Assembly (NCBI GenBank): GCA_030272585.1
Contig: BSYQ01000011.1
Coordinates: 4,092,001-4,156,000, forward strand
Direction of reading: 5' to 3'
Length of the DNA stretch: 64,000 nt
Origin: Bryopsis sp. KO-2023
Lineage: Eukaryota; Chlorophyta; Ulvophyceae; Bryopsidales; Bryopsidaceae
Positions 46,221 to 58,817 of the stretch are shown here, piece by piece. Under the pieces are notes generated by a model. The model was not told the origin of the DNA. It saw nothing but the letters and a program-made list of their open reading frames with translations, and ran no database searches. A program made the translations under genes and the position numbers. The number at the start of each line of letters is the position of its first letter. Position 1 is the stretch's first letter.

Positions 46221-49200
46221 ATGCATTGCGCCAGTAGGTTTCGTTTCGATCCTTGGGAAGAACATGTGCTATTTTTCAGTTGGCGTCCGCGTTGCATGAT
46301 CCTCTTTGTTTTTCACCCCACTGGAGGAAAAGAAAGATTGCGTATTGGGCGAGGGCACTCTTTGAACTTTAGGTCTTGTGATCGCTTGGTTTCGCTGCGC
46401 ACCGAAACATTGGCACTAGTTTCTAGCATTAAACGTGCTTTACATACACTTGTGCATATGTTCGATAACTGCTTCGTTACTTTTCCAATCGACGTCTTTT
46501 TACTTTGTTCTTTTCAGTGAACGTTTTCGTGTGTTTTTTCTTGTCGCTCGAGTAGTTTCCGGACACGTGCCGGCGGATCCTGTTGTGTCTAAGACCTGCG
46601 GTCTGTTGTTTGAAAGGCGTCTCATCGAGAAAGAAATTCAGGTAGCGTTGGAAAAAAAACATCCCTTCCCCAAGAAGTCCCAAGATTTTCTTACTTTACT
46701 TCCCTGTTTCTCCTCTGTATTTCGAAACAGAACAAAAACTTGTTGGCTAGCCATGCAATCAGCAAAGTTCAGATGCATTTGATCTGTGCATTTGAGGGAA
46801 GTGAAATTTGAAATGAAAAATGACTTGATTCTGGGTGGGATGTTCAACTGAGTTCTATTTTTGGCAACTATCCAGGAGCATGGGGTATGCCCCATTACTA
46901 AAGAAAGCCTCTCTCTGGATGATTTGCTACCGGTGAAAGTGAACAAAGTAAGAAGGCAATATCCTGTTGTGATTTCCCAGTTCTATTTTCATACATGGCT
47001 GTACGATGTTTGTTTATTTTGCATGCCTCTTTCAGCGGAGTCAGTTTTCCTCTCACAGAATCAAGCATATCGTTTGAGTTATGTTTCCAAGCCATGCACA
47101 ATATTTTGGAAAGTGGGGGGTTGTTCGTTTGGTTATCACTCTTTTTCAGCATATTTTTTGAAGGTGTGAATTATTCGCAACTTTTTTACTTTCAACAGGG
47201 GGTGAAACCAAGGCCTCTGAGTGCGACGAGCATTCCTGGAATGCTGGATCTCTTTCACAATGTAAGTGGAAGGAATGATATGGATTCATAGCCATCCCAA
47301 AATCCTACCCTTAGTACTGTTGTGTTTGCTGGAAAAATTGTGTCTGGAGAAACACACTCCAGTTTGTCCAAACCACAAACCCAGTCGATTAGTAAGGCCA
47401 TGATTGTCACTGCAGGAATGGGATGCTTTGATGCTGGAGCTCCATAGTTTGAGGCAAAATCTGGCTACGTCCCGTCAAGAACTCAGCCATTCGCTCTACC
47501 AACACGATGCCGCCTGCCGTGTCATTGCAAGGCAAGCAACATATCTGCTGCACCTTTCAACATTTGCTGTTGGACTGAATTGCTTGTTTTCCAGGGCTTC
47601 TTGAATCATTTTTTCGGGGTCCATCCTTTGTAGCCCTGAAGTAAGCCTGAATGGTGGAGAAATGAGCGATATGAAAGCTCGTGTTGTCTGACATGGGGGA
47701 GGGGTATGTTTCTAGGCTGATCCGGGAAAGGGACACTGCTCGTGCCGCTTTGGAAGATGGAGTGGCAAGAGAAGCTGGAAAGAGGGTTGCTGAGGGGGAG
47801 CTTGGTGCACGCTCCAAAAAGGTGGGAGGGGCAGCAGTGAAATTTGGAATTCTACGTTCAGGTCCTCATATAAGTGAATGTCTGTGTGGCTGCATTCATT
47901 CAAATTCACCACAGTTGGTGGATAGGCTCCAGTTTGAAGAATCGAACCATGCAAAAAACCAACCTTTCAGGTACATTTCGTTGCAAAATCGTGTAATATC
48001 GGGTGGGGGCTCCTTTGATGTTGTGTTGAGATTTGACCTGGTTCACAGGCAAGGGTTGGAATTTCGGCAGAGGTTGGCCAGGAGCTGCAGGCAATCAGTG
48101 GAAAGCTGTCGAAGGGACGTAAGAAGAGGGTCATATCAGAATCCGTTGCGACGGTCGAAGACATATCAAAATATTCTCTGACCTCCAGTCACCCGCTACA
48201 CAAAACAAACAAGGTCGGTCCTACCTCTGTTTGTATCCATCCCAAGGCTCCTTGTTTCATTATGAACATACAAATAACCCTTTTCTGCAACTGACAATGA
48301 CCTTTTCTTGGATGCATTTCTTATTCAGGGTGGAATTTTATGGATCGCTGTCAATCCTACGCATCAAGAAAAAGTTGCAACGGCTGGTGTCGATGGCCAA
48401 GTGCAAGTTTTCGACCGAAACGCAGGAAGAATCATTTCGTCGTTCCAGGAGCACAGCAAGAGAGTCAATTCCGTTGCCTGGATATCGGGGGTGGCCTTGG
48501 CGTCTGCATCAGCTGATCGAACTGTCAGGGTGTGGAGTGGGGAAGGCGCAGCCAAGGTTTTCAAGGTATTTGGTGGAATATAGATATCAGAAGAGGAGAC
48601 GGGGGTTCAGGTGGTGCTGCACAGCGTGTATTAGCAGCCATTCCCCGTCTAGACGATGGAAGCTTATTTCCCTTCCACAACGAAAGAGTTTTAGCTGTGT
48701 GCAGTGAGGGTCGAAGAACTGAAATCAACCTGAGGAAATGATTGAGCGATTTCTAAACAGTGTTTTTGCCGCTTTGCGATGAGACGTGCTCTGAGTGGTT
48801 TTCTGAAAGCACCAGCCTCAGCCAATTTCGAGATTGTTTTAGACAAGTGGGTTTTCATTATTCTGTAATCCGTCCTTGCAGGGAATCCATGAGGACAGCA
48901 TTGTGTCGGTGACCACTACAGCATCAGATAAATACCTCATTTCTGCATCGAGAGACCGGAGTCTGGCGTTTTGCGATGTGGCACAAGGGGTTTGCCTTGA
49001 TAAGGTGAGAAGCATTTTCTTGCGGTGTGAAAGACTCCTCGCAAGCAGAATCCAGTTTTCGATTTTGCCAGCTTGAAAGGGGAGGAGTTACCACGATTAG
49101 ATAAGTGTATTGCTATTATTATTGTCTGGATGATCCAGTTTCATGGTGTAGTTGTGTGGGGACATCTCTTCAAAGTCAGTTTTTGTTTTTTCCAGTTGGT

Positions 49201-49927
49201 CCATGATGAGGTTCGATCGCCATACACCTGTGCGCAATGCCACCCTGATGGTCTGCTCGTGGGAACTGGTGACGAGAGTGGGGCGGTCCATGTCTGGGAA
49301 ATGAAAGATCAAACCATCGCCAAATCCCTGCGTGCCGAAGAGGGCGGCCACTCCCGCCCAGTCAAGTCGCTGGCTTTCTCAGAGAACGGCTACTACATGG
49401 CCACAGCGGCTGAAGATGTGGTGAAAGTATGGGATCTCAGGAAATTGAAGGTCGTCAGGTAGGGCAACAGCCAGTAACTGAAGTGTGCGCCCACCCTCAG
49501 GACTCCAATTCAGAAACCATGTTTCTACAATCCTTCCTGCATAAACCAAGACAGCGTGATAATACTGAGCAGAACAGCTGAGACGAACGAAACCTGGATT
49601 TTAGACATGGGCTACCCTGATTCTCAAGATAGGCATTACAATTTCGGTTGCACAGGGCTCACACCTGTCTTGTGTCTGTCCAGAGAGTTGACCCCCTACG
49701 AGGATGCCAGCATCTCCACAGTCACGTTTGACCACAGCGGATTGTACTTGGCTGTCGGTGGGGAAGATGCCAGGATCTATGGGGTCAAGCAGGACTGGAG
49801 TGCTGTGAGGTCATTTCCAGAAGTTCCCAAGAAAGGAGTATATTCTTTGGCTTTCGGTCCTGATGCTAAGAGCCTGTTTGTTGGCACTTCGGATCACCAA
49901 TTGCGAGTGTTTGGAGGGGCCGATTAA
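46221..49927 (+). CDS. PRP19: Pre-mRNA-processing factor 19 (U-box ubiquitin ligase)
   Basis: Eleven exons: 46221-46233, 46556-46641, 46876-46947, 47199-47261, 47416-47531, 47716-47821, 48073-48213, 48329-48565, 48882-49004, 49196-49458, 49684-49927, giving 487 residues. The 13-base first exon encodes MHCA and restores the conserved start [17 protein letters not shown]. The U-box covers about 1-60 ([30 protein letters not shown]). The PRP19 coiled-coil follows ([34 protein letters not shown]), then a basic linker ([17 protein letters not shown]) and a seven-blade WD40 ([35 protein letters not shown]). PRP19 is the scaffold ligase of the NineTeen complex that activates the spliceosome. The intron after exon 5 begins AG|GCAAGC, a GC-AG intron. 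The exon 7 start may be a few codons later. Confidence 0.92.
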
Positions 49928-50572
49928 ATGTGGTTTTTTTTGGGTGTTTTTCGACGGACGGATTGTTGAATTTCCCTGACAGTAAATGTGGCTATGTCTG
50001 TGGAGGATTGAAAGTATGTTGGCTTGGCTATGAAAAGGGTGTTTCTTTGTGCAAGCTGTGTGATTTTATATCAGACACCAGATAAAATCGTCACGATCGT
50101 AGTTCGGCACTGCACATTGTCCTTCTTTCATGTGGGTGGTTTAATGCAGGCCGGGTTACATAAGTGAACGGCCAGCCCTTGTGATATAATGGGGACTTCC
50201 AGCTAGGTCGTGAGGAAATTGGAATCAGCCGCCGGTTCGCAGTACGTACAGGAGCAGATCGACGTCCAGAATGCCAGTTAGCAAACAGTCCAATCGAAAA
50301 AAAAAAAACAGTAGAGAAAAAAACGGTCCAATTGTCCTGTTCCTATGAATATTGTGGTGCAGGTGGTTTGACTTTTTGACGAGCCTTGCGCGCTTCGTAT
50401 CTTTTCTGCAAGTGGCACGGGAAAATGACTTGTTTATCGATCGAACGTTCTTTGCAAAGAAAATCCTGTTGCTTTGCGTTCCACCCTATGGTTACAATCC
50501 CCAGTCAATTCCACCACAAGCACTGGGAAGAGTTGTAGACCCTGAGCTATGCCATCCCTTTTGGCCGTGTGA
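49928..50572. other. Spacer between PRP19 and the two-helix membrane gene
   Basis: Nothing certain here. A tRNA-like patch near 50195-50250 was examined and rejected. An upstream exon of the next gene could lie around 50350-50550. Confidence 0.4.
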
Positions 50573-51419
50573 ATGCAATCGCAAATGAGGAACGGAGGTG
50601 AAAGGGAGCAAGTACAGCAGACCAAACTGGCGATTCTTGACGTTCCACCCACTGACTGGAGATGCTGCTGCGTCGAACACAATAGAAACCTCTGGAAAGC
50701 TCATCTGGCGTTCTTCCTCACTGGGCTTCCCTTGGTTGGCACGAGCTTGATTTTCAAACTCCCCGTTCTTTTGTTCCCCGGCGCGATTTTATTGCTGACC
50801 TCCCTGGTCGTGTGGTCGGTGCTCTGTTGTTGCCCACAAGAGGATCATGATGGCGAGGATCTCGAGTCTCGCTTTGTGCTTCCAAAAGGCAAAATGCGGA
50901 ACGGCTCTGCCGCTGTCCTGAACGAGATTGGCGGCGATTCGTTGAACCACCAGGTCCGCACACAACGAAACGAATTGTTCACTGTAACTTTCTCTAAACT
51001 ACTCAAATCAGACTAGTAACGGATTGGGCTGACAAGCGGGGGCGTTTTTCGTACGTAATTCTACTGTGTGAGGGAGCTTAATGCAACATACGAAATATAT
51101 CACACATGTGGAAGATAGGGTTCGAAGAATAACCAAACCAACCAAACCAAAAATTACATAAAGAGGAATAACGCTCAGGTGCCTGTTCGGATTGTTTTTT
51201 CAGAATTCGAATATCGAAGTGTCCACCCCTCATGTCTCCTCGACGCAAACTGGCAGCACCTATGCCATTGGCCACCCCGTTTCCGATGCTCCCTCCCTCG
51301 ACCCTCAAATAATGAACTCATCAAGCGAAGAGCGGCGGCGCAGATTCGCGTCAATGGGAGCTCTGCCGAACATTCTTTACCACGAGAATCGACGGGGTCG
51401 AACGCTCAGTATCGTCTGA
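50573..51419 (+). CDS. Small protein with two predicted membrane helices, unknown function
   Basis: Two exons, 50573-50953 and 51204-51419, with donor CAG|GTCCGC and an acceptor after ATTGTTTTTTCAG. Phases match and give 198 residues. A cytosolic-looking N-terminus ends in WRCCCVEHNRN. Two hydrophobic helices follow (AHLAFFLTGLPLVGTSLIF, LLFPGAILLLTSLVVWSVL) and then CCC. The Cys triplets next to both ends of the membrane segment are typical palmitoylation sites. The C-terminal 110 residues are hydrophilic, Ser- and Arg-rich and end GRTLSIV. No signal peptide or enzyme motif. A DHHC transferase was considered, but no DHHC motif exists. An upstream exon cannot be excluded. Confidence 0.6.
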
Positions 51420-52651
51420 AAATCCACAAAAAGTGGATCGGAAGAAACTGGGTTTCAGTCGACAGATAGAAATGTCGTTGGGAGTTTTCCTGGGGGGGGG
51501 GGGGGTCATAAGATTGGGGAAAAATCAACACCTGGGGTGGATACTCTAGGAAATTCGTGCTTTGAAATGGAATTTGATCTATGTGGGGACGCAATGCGCT
51601 TGCAATGAGAGAAATGGATTTTTCAACGAGTGCGGCATGGTTCATTAAAGAAAGCGATTTCAGACTGTTATTCTCTCTGTGTTTTAAGCAAAAAGTATCC
51701 AGTGTATAAAAGTTAGGAAAGAATCCCTTTCGTCATTGTCTTGATCCGTGATCCTTTTTATTAACTTGACCACCTGAGCGTCACATTCTCAAATATGACA
51801 TGTTTGGAACACAAACACTCACTCAGGCCATGTTTTTTGTTTTGTGTCAATTGCAATACACAACCTTTTTCTCCAAAAATTAGCAAATTACAATTTGTGG
51901 ACTGCCCAGTCACTCTGTCATTCTCATTGAGTTTTCAGTGAACCCCAAAGCAAACTCAGTCAATTCGCTCTTACTGAAGAAGGATATACAGCTCGAATCG
52001 CTGCTCGTTTGCGTTCCCAAAATTGACAGGATTATTCGGCGGCGGGGTGGGGGGGAGGATTGACGCTTGACAGAAACTTGGGGAAGCATGTAACGGAGGT
52101 TTATGATGTCTTTGAACAAACTCTTCGTGTAAAAGCAATTGGTTTGCAACACTGCAACACCCCTAGAAGTGCGACACAGCACCAGTGATCACGAAAAAAA
52201 TGGTGAAAACGTGACAAGTATAATAATCGAGAAAACAAGAGAGCTTGTAATGATAATGATAATGATAATGATTACACTGTTGCCTGAGAAGCTGCTCAAT
52301 AAGAGAGCTTGTTTACAACCCTTTGATTCCACCTACATATCCCAGCACTTCTTGTGGTGCTCACAAGCAAACTTAACTAAGTTCCACAACAAACCAATAC
52401 ATTCACACTTCTCCCAGAAACGCACATCCATATCCATCAAATTCGCATGCGAGTAGCGAAGTCTTTCAGTCTTGTCGAAACTTGGACTGACTGAACGCCC
52501 GTCTACCTCATTCACTCTGTGCCCGTTCAAGGCTCACACTGTTAAGAACTACCTGAAGAAGAGCGTGCAGCAACATTTCACAGAATCCGGTGGAAATCGA
52601 GACGCTTGCTCGGCGAAACCGATCAACACAAAACCGAAAATCGAAACAGAA
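51420..52651. other. Intergenic
   Basis: Contains a G run at about 51491-51502 and an AATGAT-type short repeat near 52245-52270. The 200 bases before 52652 are CpG-richer and are probably the promoter of the secreted-protein gene. No exon is supported. Confidence 0.5.
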
Positions 52652-54619
52652 ATGAATCCGCGACACGCGGCTGTGTTGCTGCTGCTCCTGGTGTTCTTCG
52701 GCAGCGAAATTTCCGCAAAAACAAATGGTGGGTTTGGGTTCGATCGTCGCGCTGCGGGAATGATGCGTTCGATTCTCTTCGACCCGCCAGCGAACACAAA
52801 TTCGAGTCTTTATCGTGATGAGCAATTCCTGCGGGAAAGAGGGCGATCGTTTTCGATTTATCTGATCGTTTTGCTTCCACAAACTGAAAGAACTCTTTCT
52901 GCGGGCTCTCCTTGGCCAAAAAAGTCATTGCCTGCGTGATTTTCTCTGCAGATGAGTTGCTGGACGAATGCGAAAAGGTGGGAAAGGCGGCGGGGGAGAA
53001 GTCGGTGTCACAAGGCTGCCAAGCCGTGAAGGACAAATGCCCGCAAGGAAAGCCGATTGTTGCCAAAACATCTCTCCCTGATGGTACACGAAACCTTTTT
53101 TGAAACCTTTGTCAGATTTTTGAAGTCCGTTGTCTGAAATCTGACAAAGTAAGTGGGTCAATTTTCACCTCTTCTTTTGAAACTGAAAATGGCCAAGTCC
53201 TATATGCCTTTAATCGATTTGGTTTTCGACTACCACACCAATATGCGGTCAATCAATTTTAGGATGGGCTTGATCCAACTTCTAGTCATGATTTTGATGA
53301 ATGATATGGAATCTCCATTTTTCCATTTTTTTTTTTGGCTGAAAGCATCACATGACCCTTCCACCTGCAAACGAATAGCATTAGCCCTCTAATTCAAGTC
53401 AGAAAATCCACTGTCTGAAACTTTTACGGACGCATCCTAACAAAGCAATGTCCCCCCCCCCCCCCCCCCCCGCGCCGCAACGCTTCCAGAATAATTTCCC
53501 CCCCCAGTAATTTTTCTTGAACATCGATCGGCATTTTGCAACTCGTGCAGTTCAGTTGCTGCCTACATTGATCCGAAATACGTGCGAAACTCTTTACAAG
53601 ACGGCCTGCCTGAGAGCAGCAACGGAAAGCATCAAAACCAATGCTGATGATGAGGTAAATCAGCTGCATATCTGTTCTAGGTTCCATGAGTTGATATTTC
53701 TTTGGGACAAATATTTCTCATGAAGGAAAAAATCCATGACTTGTTATGACACTTGTTTCCTGAAGATGGGCTATACCCCCTGATCGGCATGTGAAACATT
53801 GCCTGGGGTAAAAACGTTTCAATATAAAAAAATATATGTATAATTATTGGAAGTGGGTTGAGGGTTGGGGGTTTACTTGGCTGCAGAGAATTTTTTTTAG
53901 GAATTTTAAAAAAAATTCTTTTTGGATGTCTTTCACGGTGTTTGCAGTGTCAGGCAATCCTGCTGAAGGGACCAGTTGAGGATGGAGGCGAGTGCAACAG
54001 CGTCCAGGCAGCCTTTGATATTTTTGAGGCTGGATTGATCAGTTGCCACACCTTCCCAGATGGTTTGACTGATTCCAACAAAGTGAGAAAAATTATTCGT
54101 GCAAGCAGCAGTTATCTCATCCCTTTGATCCCCCCCCCCCCCTTTTTCTTATTCCTTTCTGTTTTTCTGTGAGGAGAATCTGCCAGGTGCTGCTTTGTTT
54201 TCTAATAATAGAAAGTGTGCCAACTTATTTTCAGAAGGAGAGATGTCCATGTATTGCTCTTTCTTAAACCCTTTTCCTCTATAATGGTGTTTTAAAACAA
54301 TTTTAAAATTTTTTTAGTGTTTCAAAAGCTACAGGCCTGGGGGGAAAAAATCTGTGGACAGCAAGTTGCATGTTTTTTTAAGATCCATTTTTCTTTATTT
54401 ATTTTTGGGTTTTCCTCTTCTTTGCAATAGGATCCTTGTGCTTGTGCTGAGGATGGGGTCAGCGGCGGTGTAGAAACTGGTCGACCAGGATGCAAAGAAC
54501 ATGGGATTGCTGCCGGAGATTCTGGTTTCTTTTGCTACGTTATTTCACCGAGTGAATGCCAGGGTGTGAAACTCACGGAGTCCAAAGCTTTCCAAGGTGC
54601 TTTTTGGAAGGACTGCTGA
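52652..54619 (+). CDS. Secreted cysteine-rich protein, unknown function
   Basis: Five exons: 52652-52727, 52952-53083, 53551-53654, 53948-54082, 54431-54619, giving 211 residues with full phase agreement. It opens with a classic signal peptide: MNPRHAAV, then LLLLLVFFGSEISA. The mature part has about 17 cysteines in spaced pairs (DECEK, GCQAV, DKCPQ, NTCETLYKTAC and so on). It ends in a compact block, DPCACAEDGVSGG ... PGCKEH ... FFCYVISPSEC ... WKDC, that looks like an independent disulphide-bonded domain. No catalytic motif or membrane anchor is seen, so it should be released or placed in the cell wall or scales. The intron before exon 3 carries a 20-base C run. A saposin-like or cell-surface role was considered, but the cysteine spacing does not settle it. 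Confidence 0.75.
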
Positions 54620-56193
54620 TGGTGGAGCCAAAAAAAACGAAAAAAGAAGAAAGGCGGAGGCAAACAAAGGAGAATTTTGGGGGGTGGAAACAACAGGTCA
54701 TTTCTTTTCACTGCAGGTGTTGGTTTTATATAAAAAAATATTCGGACACATATATGCTAAGGTTTAGTGTAAATCTGGACCACAACAAAAAAATGGTTTG
54801 GGGACGTTTTTGGTTTTTTGGGGTGGTTTTTGTTGTTTTTTTCAATAAGCACTTTTTTTTCTTTTCTTTCCTTCTTCTTTTTCTGCTGAAGATGCCTTTT
54901 TTTTCATGTACATTATTGAACCCTGTCAGCAATGCTTGAATGTAAGACAAACACTAGTCCAAGGAGAAAAGAAATTGCACTGTTAAATCACACTGTTGAA
55001 TTGCTGTTTGAATGGGATAAATATGAAATATATTCATGCGCTGTTGTTTGGAACTTTCTCTTTTTTTGTTTCTTTTAATCTTGCGCCCCAATTTGCGTAG
55101 AATTATTTTTTAAATTGAAACCCAACATTTTTTTCATTTGGATCCTTCTTCCTTTTTTTTTCAATAAAATAAAAGAAGTGGGAAGGGTTTATCTTGTGCT
55201 TAATTTTTTTTGTACCCAAGGGAGGAAAGGGAAGAGAAAAAAAAATCAAAAAGTCTTAGTGGGAGTGAATCAAGAACGAAAAAAGAGTTAATACTTCCCC
55301 CCCCCCCCACACATTTTCTCCCTGTCTACAATTCAGCAAGCAACAAGAAACCTCTGGCATTTATGCTTTTCAAATTGTATTTGATAGGCAAGTTAAGCAA
55401 CAGTTTCTACTCCAAGCTCAGTGTTTGGAGTGACGCGCACAGAAAGGCGTGCACAACAAACAAACAAAAAACAACTGTGGATCCACAGTTTCTTGCCCAG
55501 ATGAGAATTGTTGTTTCAAGATACATTTGAGGCTCTGTTCTTTTTTCAAAGTGGGAACTTGGTTAGGAGAGACCTTCCACAGTTATGATGCGACACCTAG
55601 CCTTTCAACCATGTGTTCTAAAACTCCTAAAATCTATCGGGACTGACTGACAGTACTCAAACAACAGCCTGATTGCCTCCATCTTGCCAATTAATTCCCA
55701 GGCACCTCCCAACTCATTTTACAATATTCACTTTTGAGGCCCGAACCGGAACAAATAAAACCCCTGCTTGGGTATCCCCCAACTCGCCCAGGATAAGCGC
55801 GCCGCCATTCCAACATCCACAGTGAAACATATGTCTCCAGAGTGTTCCATGGAAAGTTTTACACTGTGATTTCAAGTGTCTTTACTGGTGTGGAATGGAA
55901 TCAGATATGCACAGCACTTCCGCTTATGAAAGTTTGCGCACATTGAACACCAGTTTCTGGCACTCCCCCGAACTGGACCCTTCCACAGCCAAATGGGTAT
56001 TCAAAAATAGAACAGACTGCCTTTGAGACAGACTCGACGTCCGAGCCCTTGCGCGCGTTGTGGATAAAACTGGCTTTCGAGTCTCAACATCCACCGAGCC
56101 GACTATAAGGAGATCAGTCTTTCTGTTCTCGTCCAGTGTCTGAGCCACCGACAAGCAGCCAGAAACTTTATAACCACAGAAGTAAAGGAGAGT
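54620..56193. other. Intergenic
   Basis: T/A-rich with G and C runs up to about 55300. The last 300 bases are CpG-richer, as in other promoters here. Minus-strand frames at 55924-56285 show no motif and no splice chain. Confidence 0.5.
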
Positions 56194-58817
56194 ATGTCTG
56201 TTTGGAGTGACGCAGCGTCTGATCCCAGCGGGATTCTCGACGTCCTTGACGACTTGGGGGAATGCGACCTTGGGACAGCTGACACGTTCTCGTTGGCAGA
56301 GTTTTACCCGACGGAGAACTCAGTGATGATATTCAACTCCGTAAGTTTCGAACGGCTGAGTATTAGTTCCCAGCTGTCGGTGAAAAGCTTGGGTTGAGTG
56401 AATTTGGCTTTCTCTTGGTACAGAGTCCATATTACAACAGTGACGACGGTGCCTGCCAACTCTTGAAGAAGCCGGAGCAAGATGGAAAGGTAATCAACGG
56501 AGCTGTTGTCTTTTCTTGGGGTCGTCAGTACTCTAGAAACGCGTCGCGCGTTTTCTATAAAACTTTCGACGGTGGTGGTTTTATCGAGACGTTACTTTGG
56601 ACGAGAGGGGAATTGCCGTTTGCAGTGGATCTTTCTGTTCGGAAACCCCACGTTGATCTGTATCAGAAGGAAGCCAGGGAAAAGGGGTCGTTTTCGCGCA
56701 GTGTGTTATCGTTTCCATGCTCGTGGTCCTCCAAGGTCGTGCACGTGTGTTGTCGAAGGAAGCGATTTTCAGATTTCTTTGGGGGGGGGGGGGGCTCGTC
56801 TGCAGTTCCTATTTGGAAAGATCCCCAGGGCCTATTCTTTTCGATTTTCTGTGTGTTGGGAGGGGGGGCGAAGTAGGTTCCTTTGTTCTCCGACGATTTT
56901 TCTTTTTGAGACGTCATATTATGTCAGGTGAAGACTGAGTACCACGGCGCGTGCTCCTTCCGAGTTTACAGTAAAAGGCTCCAAAATGGCTCGGAGGAGT
57001 TCATTGACAAGCTAACTCACGATCGATCCACCGTCGAGAAACCGGGGCAAATTCCCCACGATGTTAGAAAACAAATCTACAAGCCAGGGGAGGGAAGAAA
57101 ACAAACTAAGTCTTCACCTCCAGAACAATGCATCACAGGTACCACCACACGCACACACACACAATCTGTACAATCCACCAGCTCAATCCTGCTTTTGCAC
57201 CAGTGGCGAAGCAAGAACACCTCCCTTTCACGCTACCAAGTGTCTAGGAGCGACAAGGTCAATCTAAAGTGGCATTTCTGCTGGATGCAGAGCCAGTACG
57301 AATCCTGAAGTGCCGGCATGACTCGAAAAAAGACCAAACCATGAAGAGAAACAGACCTCAGCTCAAAAGAAAACCGGCCACAGTGGGCACTGGGACGAGG
57401 GGAGCGAATCCATCACCCAGGATTATTCCTGTGGCAATGATACAAGGGGTTCGTAGTGGTATTCCAGTGGCTTTGGCTGGACCTCCATGCCTTCCACCAG
57501 GTCGACCAATCCACTGTCACATGGGCGAAGAAATTCAAGCAAGGAAGAAGAGTCGACCAAATCTCGACTTGACAATTATTGGCACACACAAACCCACCAC
57601 TCGAGAAACCAACCCAACACAGCACCCAGATTTCAACCCTGGAAATGTGTTCCCTCCCTATGGAGTGTGGATGCAGCCGAGAATCGCTATGGTGGGGCGA
57701 TCTGCAACCTCAACGGCTCCGAGACTCGTTGTTCACATGAAGCAGCTGGAGGACGGGTACAAGTGAGTTCTTTTAATCTGAAAACTGTGGATGCGATCGT
57801 TTGATGAAGTAGCTTAGTGGTCAGAGAGCAACCTACTGTGTGATGCCTCAGGTGGCGGAAATATGGACAGAAGGACATCAAGGGCAGCGCCAACCCTCGG
57901 TCCTATTACAAATGCACATTCATGGGATGTACCTGCAGGAAACAGGTGGAGAAGTCAGCAGAAGATGCTGATTGCTGGACAGTGGCATACGAGGGAGGTC
58001 ATACTCATCCCCCGATCGACCAGCCAATTCAAGGTCAGCCGAACCTCCTTTTAAACCTTGAAAAGTGAATTGTGCATTGTTGAACGCCATGGGACGTCGG
58101 TTTCTTTCTGGAGGGAAAAGATGGCGGCTTTTTCTTGTGGGGGGCTATTGTGATGATGCATAACAACTGGCAGGTTCATTCTCTTTTGCTTTCTGGAAAC
58201 GAGTGGTAGTCAATCAACGATCAGCATCTCGTTACTGGAGATCATACTTGGCAAGCGTTAAAAATTGGAATGAAACTGAAAAGAGTTTTTTTTGCAGGAC
58301 TTGTAGGCAAGCGAAAGCGTGGATGCGTTTTCTAGATGCTCGAGTCGAGCAAAACAACAAAAAAGGGCCTCAACGAAATTTCTGTAGTTTCGTAATTGGT
58401 TTTTGGAGATTGTGTGGAAAACATTAGGGAGGGTTTTTATTGACACTCATTCCAAAAATAACAAATGGAATGATGTTGCAACTATAGGGTTTCTGACCAA
58501 AAAAGGAAGAAAAAAACACTGACTGACACACTTTTTCTCGATACTTTTTCCTTTAGAATCGTACTTTTTTTGCACTTTTGTTTCCGAGAAAAAAGAAGCC
58601 GAATTATCAACATACATGGGAAGTTATGGATGGAATCGATAGGGTGTCGATGTACAGATTTTCAATCAAAAAAAAATGAGGATATTGTTCCTCTCATCAT
58701 TTGTAATTTTCAGCAAAGCAATCAGATGGATGTGATTCAACTGCAACAGTAAATCGTAGTTCCAGCAAGGAATCTGATTTATTTTATTTTATTTTTACAA
58801 GGAAAATTAAAGTTTGA
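56194..58817 (+). CDS. WRKY transcription factor
   Basis: Exons: 56194-56340, 56424-56489, 56928-57138, 57291-57762, 57852-58033 and probably 58714-58817 (393 residues). The single WRKY domain reads LEDGYKWRKYGQK (heptad at about 300-306) and NPRSYYKC. The zinc ligands are C320 and C325 with His349 and His351, spacing C-X4-C-X23-H-X-H, within the classical range. A basic stretch with likely nuclear localisation signals precedes it ([17 protein letters not shown]). These factors bind W-box DNA (TTGAC core). A phase-2 intron splits the Lys codon directly before WRKYGQK, and there is no intron at the Pro-Arg position usual in land plants. The N-terminal 200 residues show no known domain. The last exon is weak; read-through after 58033 would instead end after about 12 codons. 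Confidence 0.88.

Noticed and set aside
50195-50250. tRNA- or SINE-like A/B box spacing (GGTTCGCAG)
   Set aside because: The B box is imperfect and acceptor-stem pairing could not be found.
50573-51016. DHHC palmitoyltransferase
   Set aside because: Cys triplets and two helices suggested it, but no DHHC motif or Cys-rich domain is present.
57808-57860. tRNA-like A-box sequence
   Set aside because: Lies in a WRKY intron next to the acceptor; no B box or foldable cloverleaf follows.
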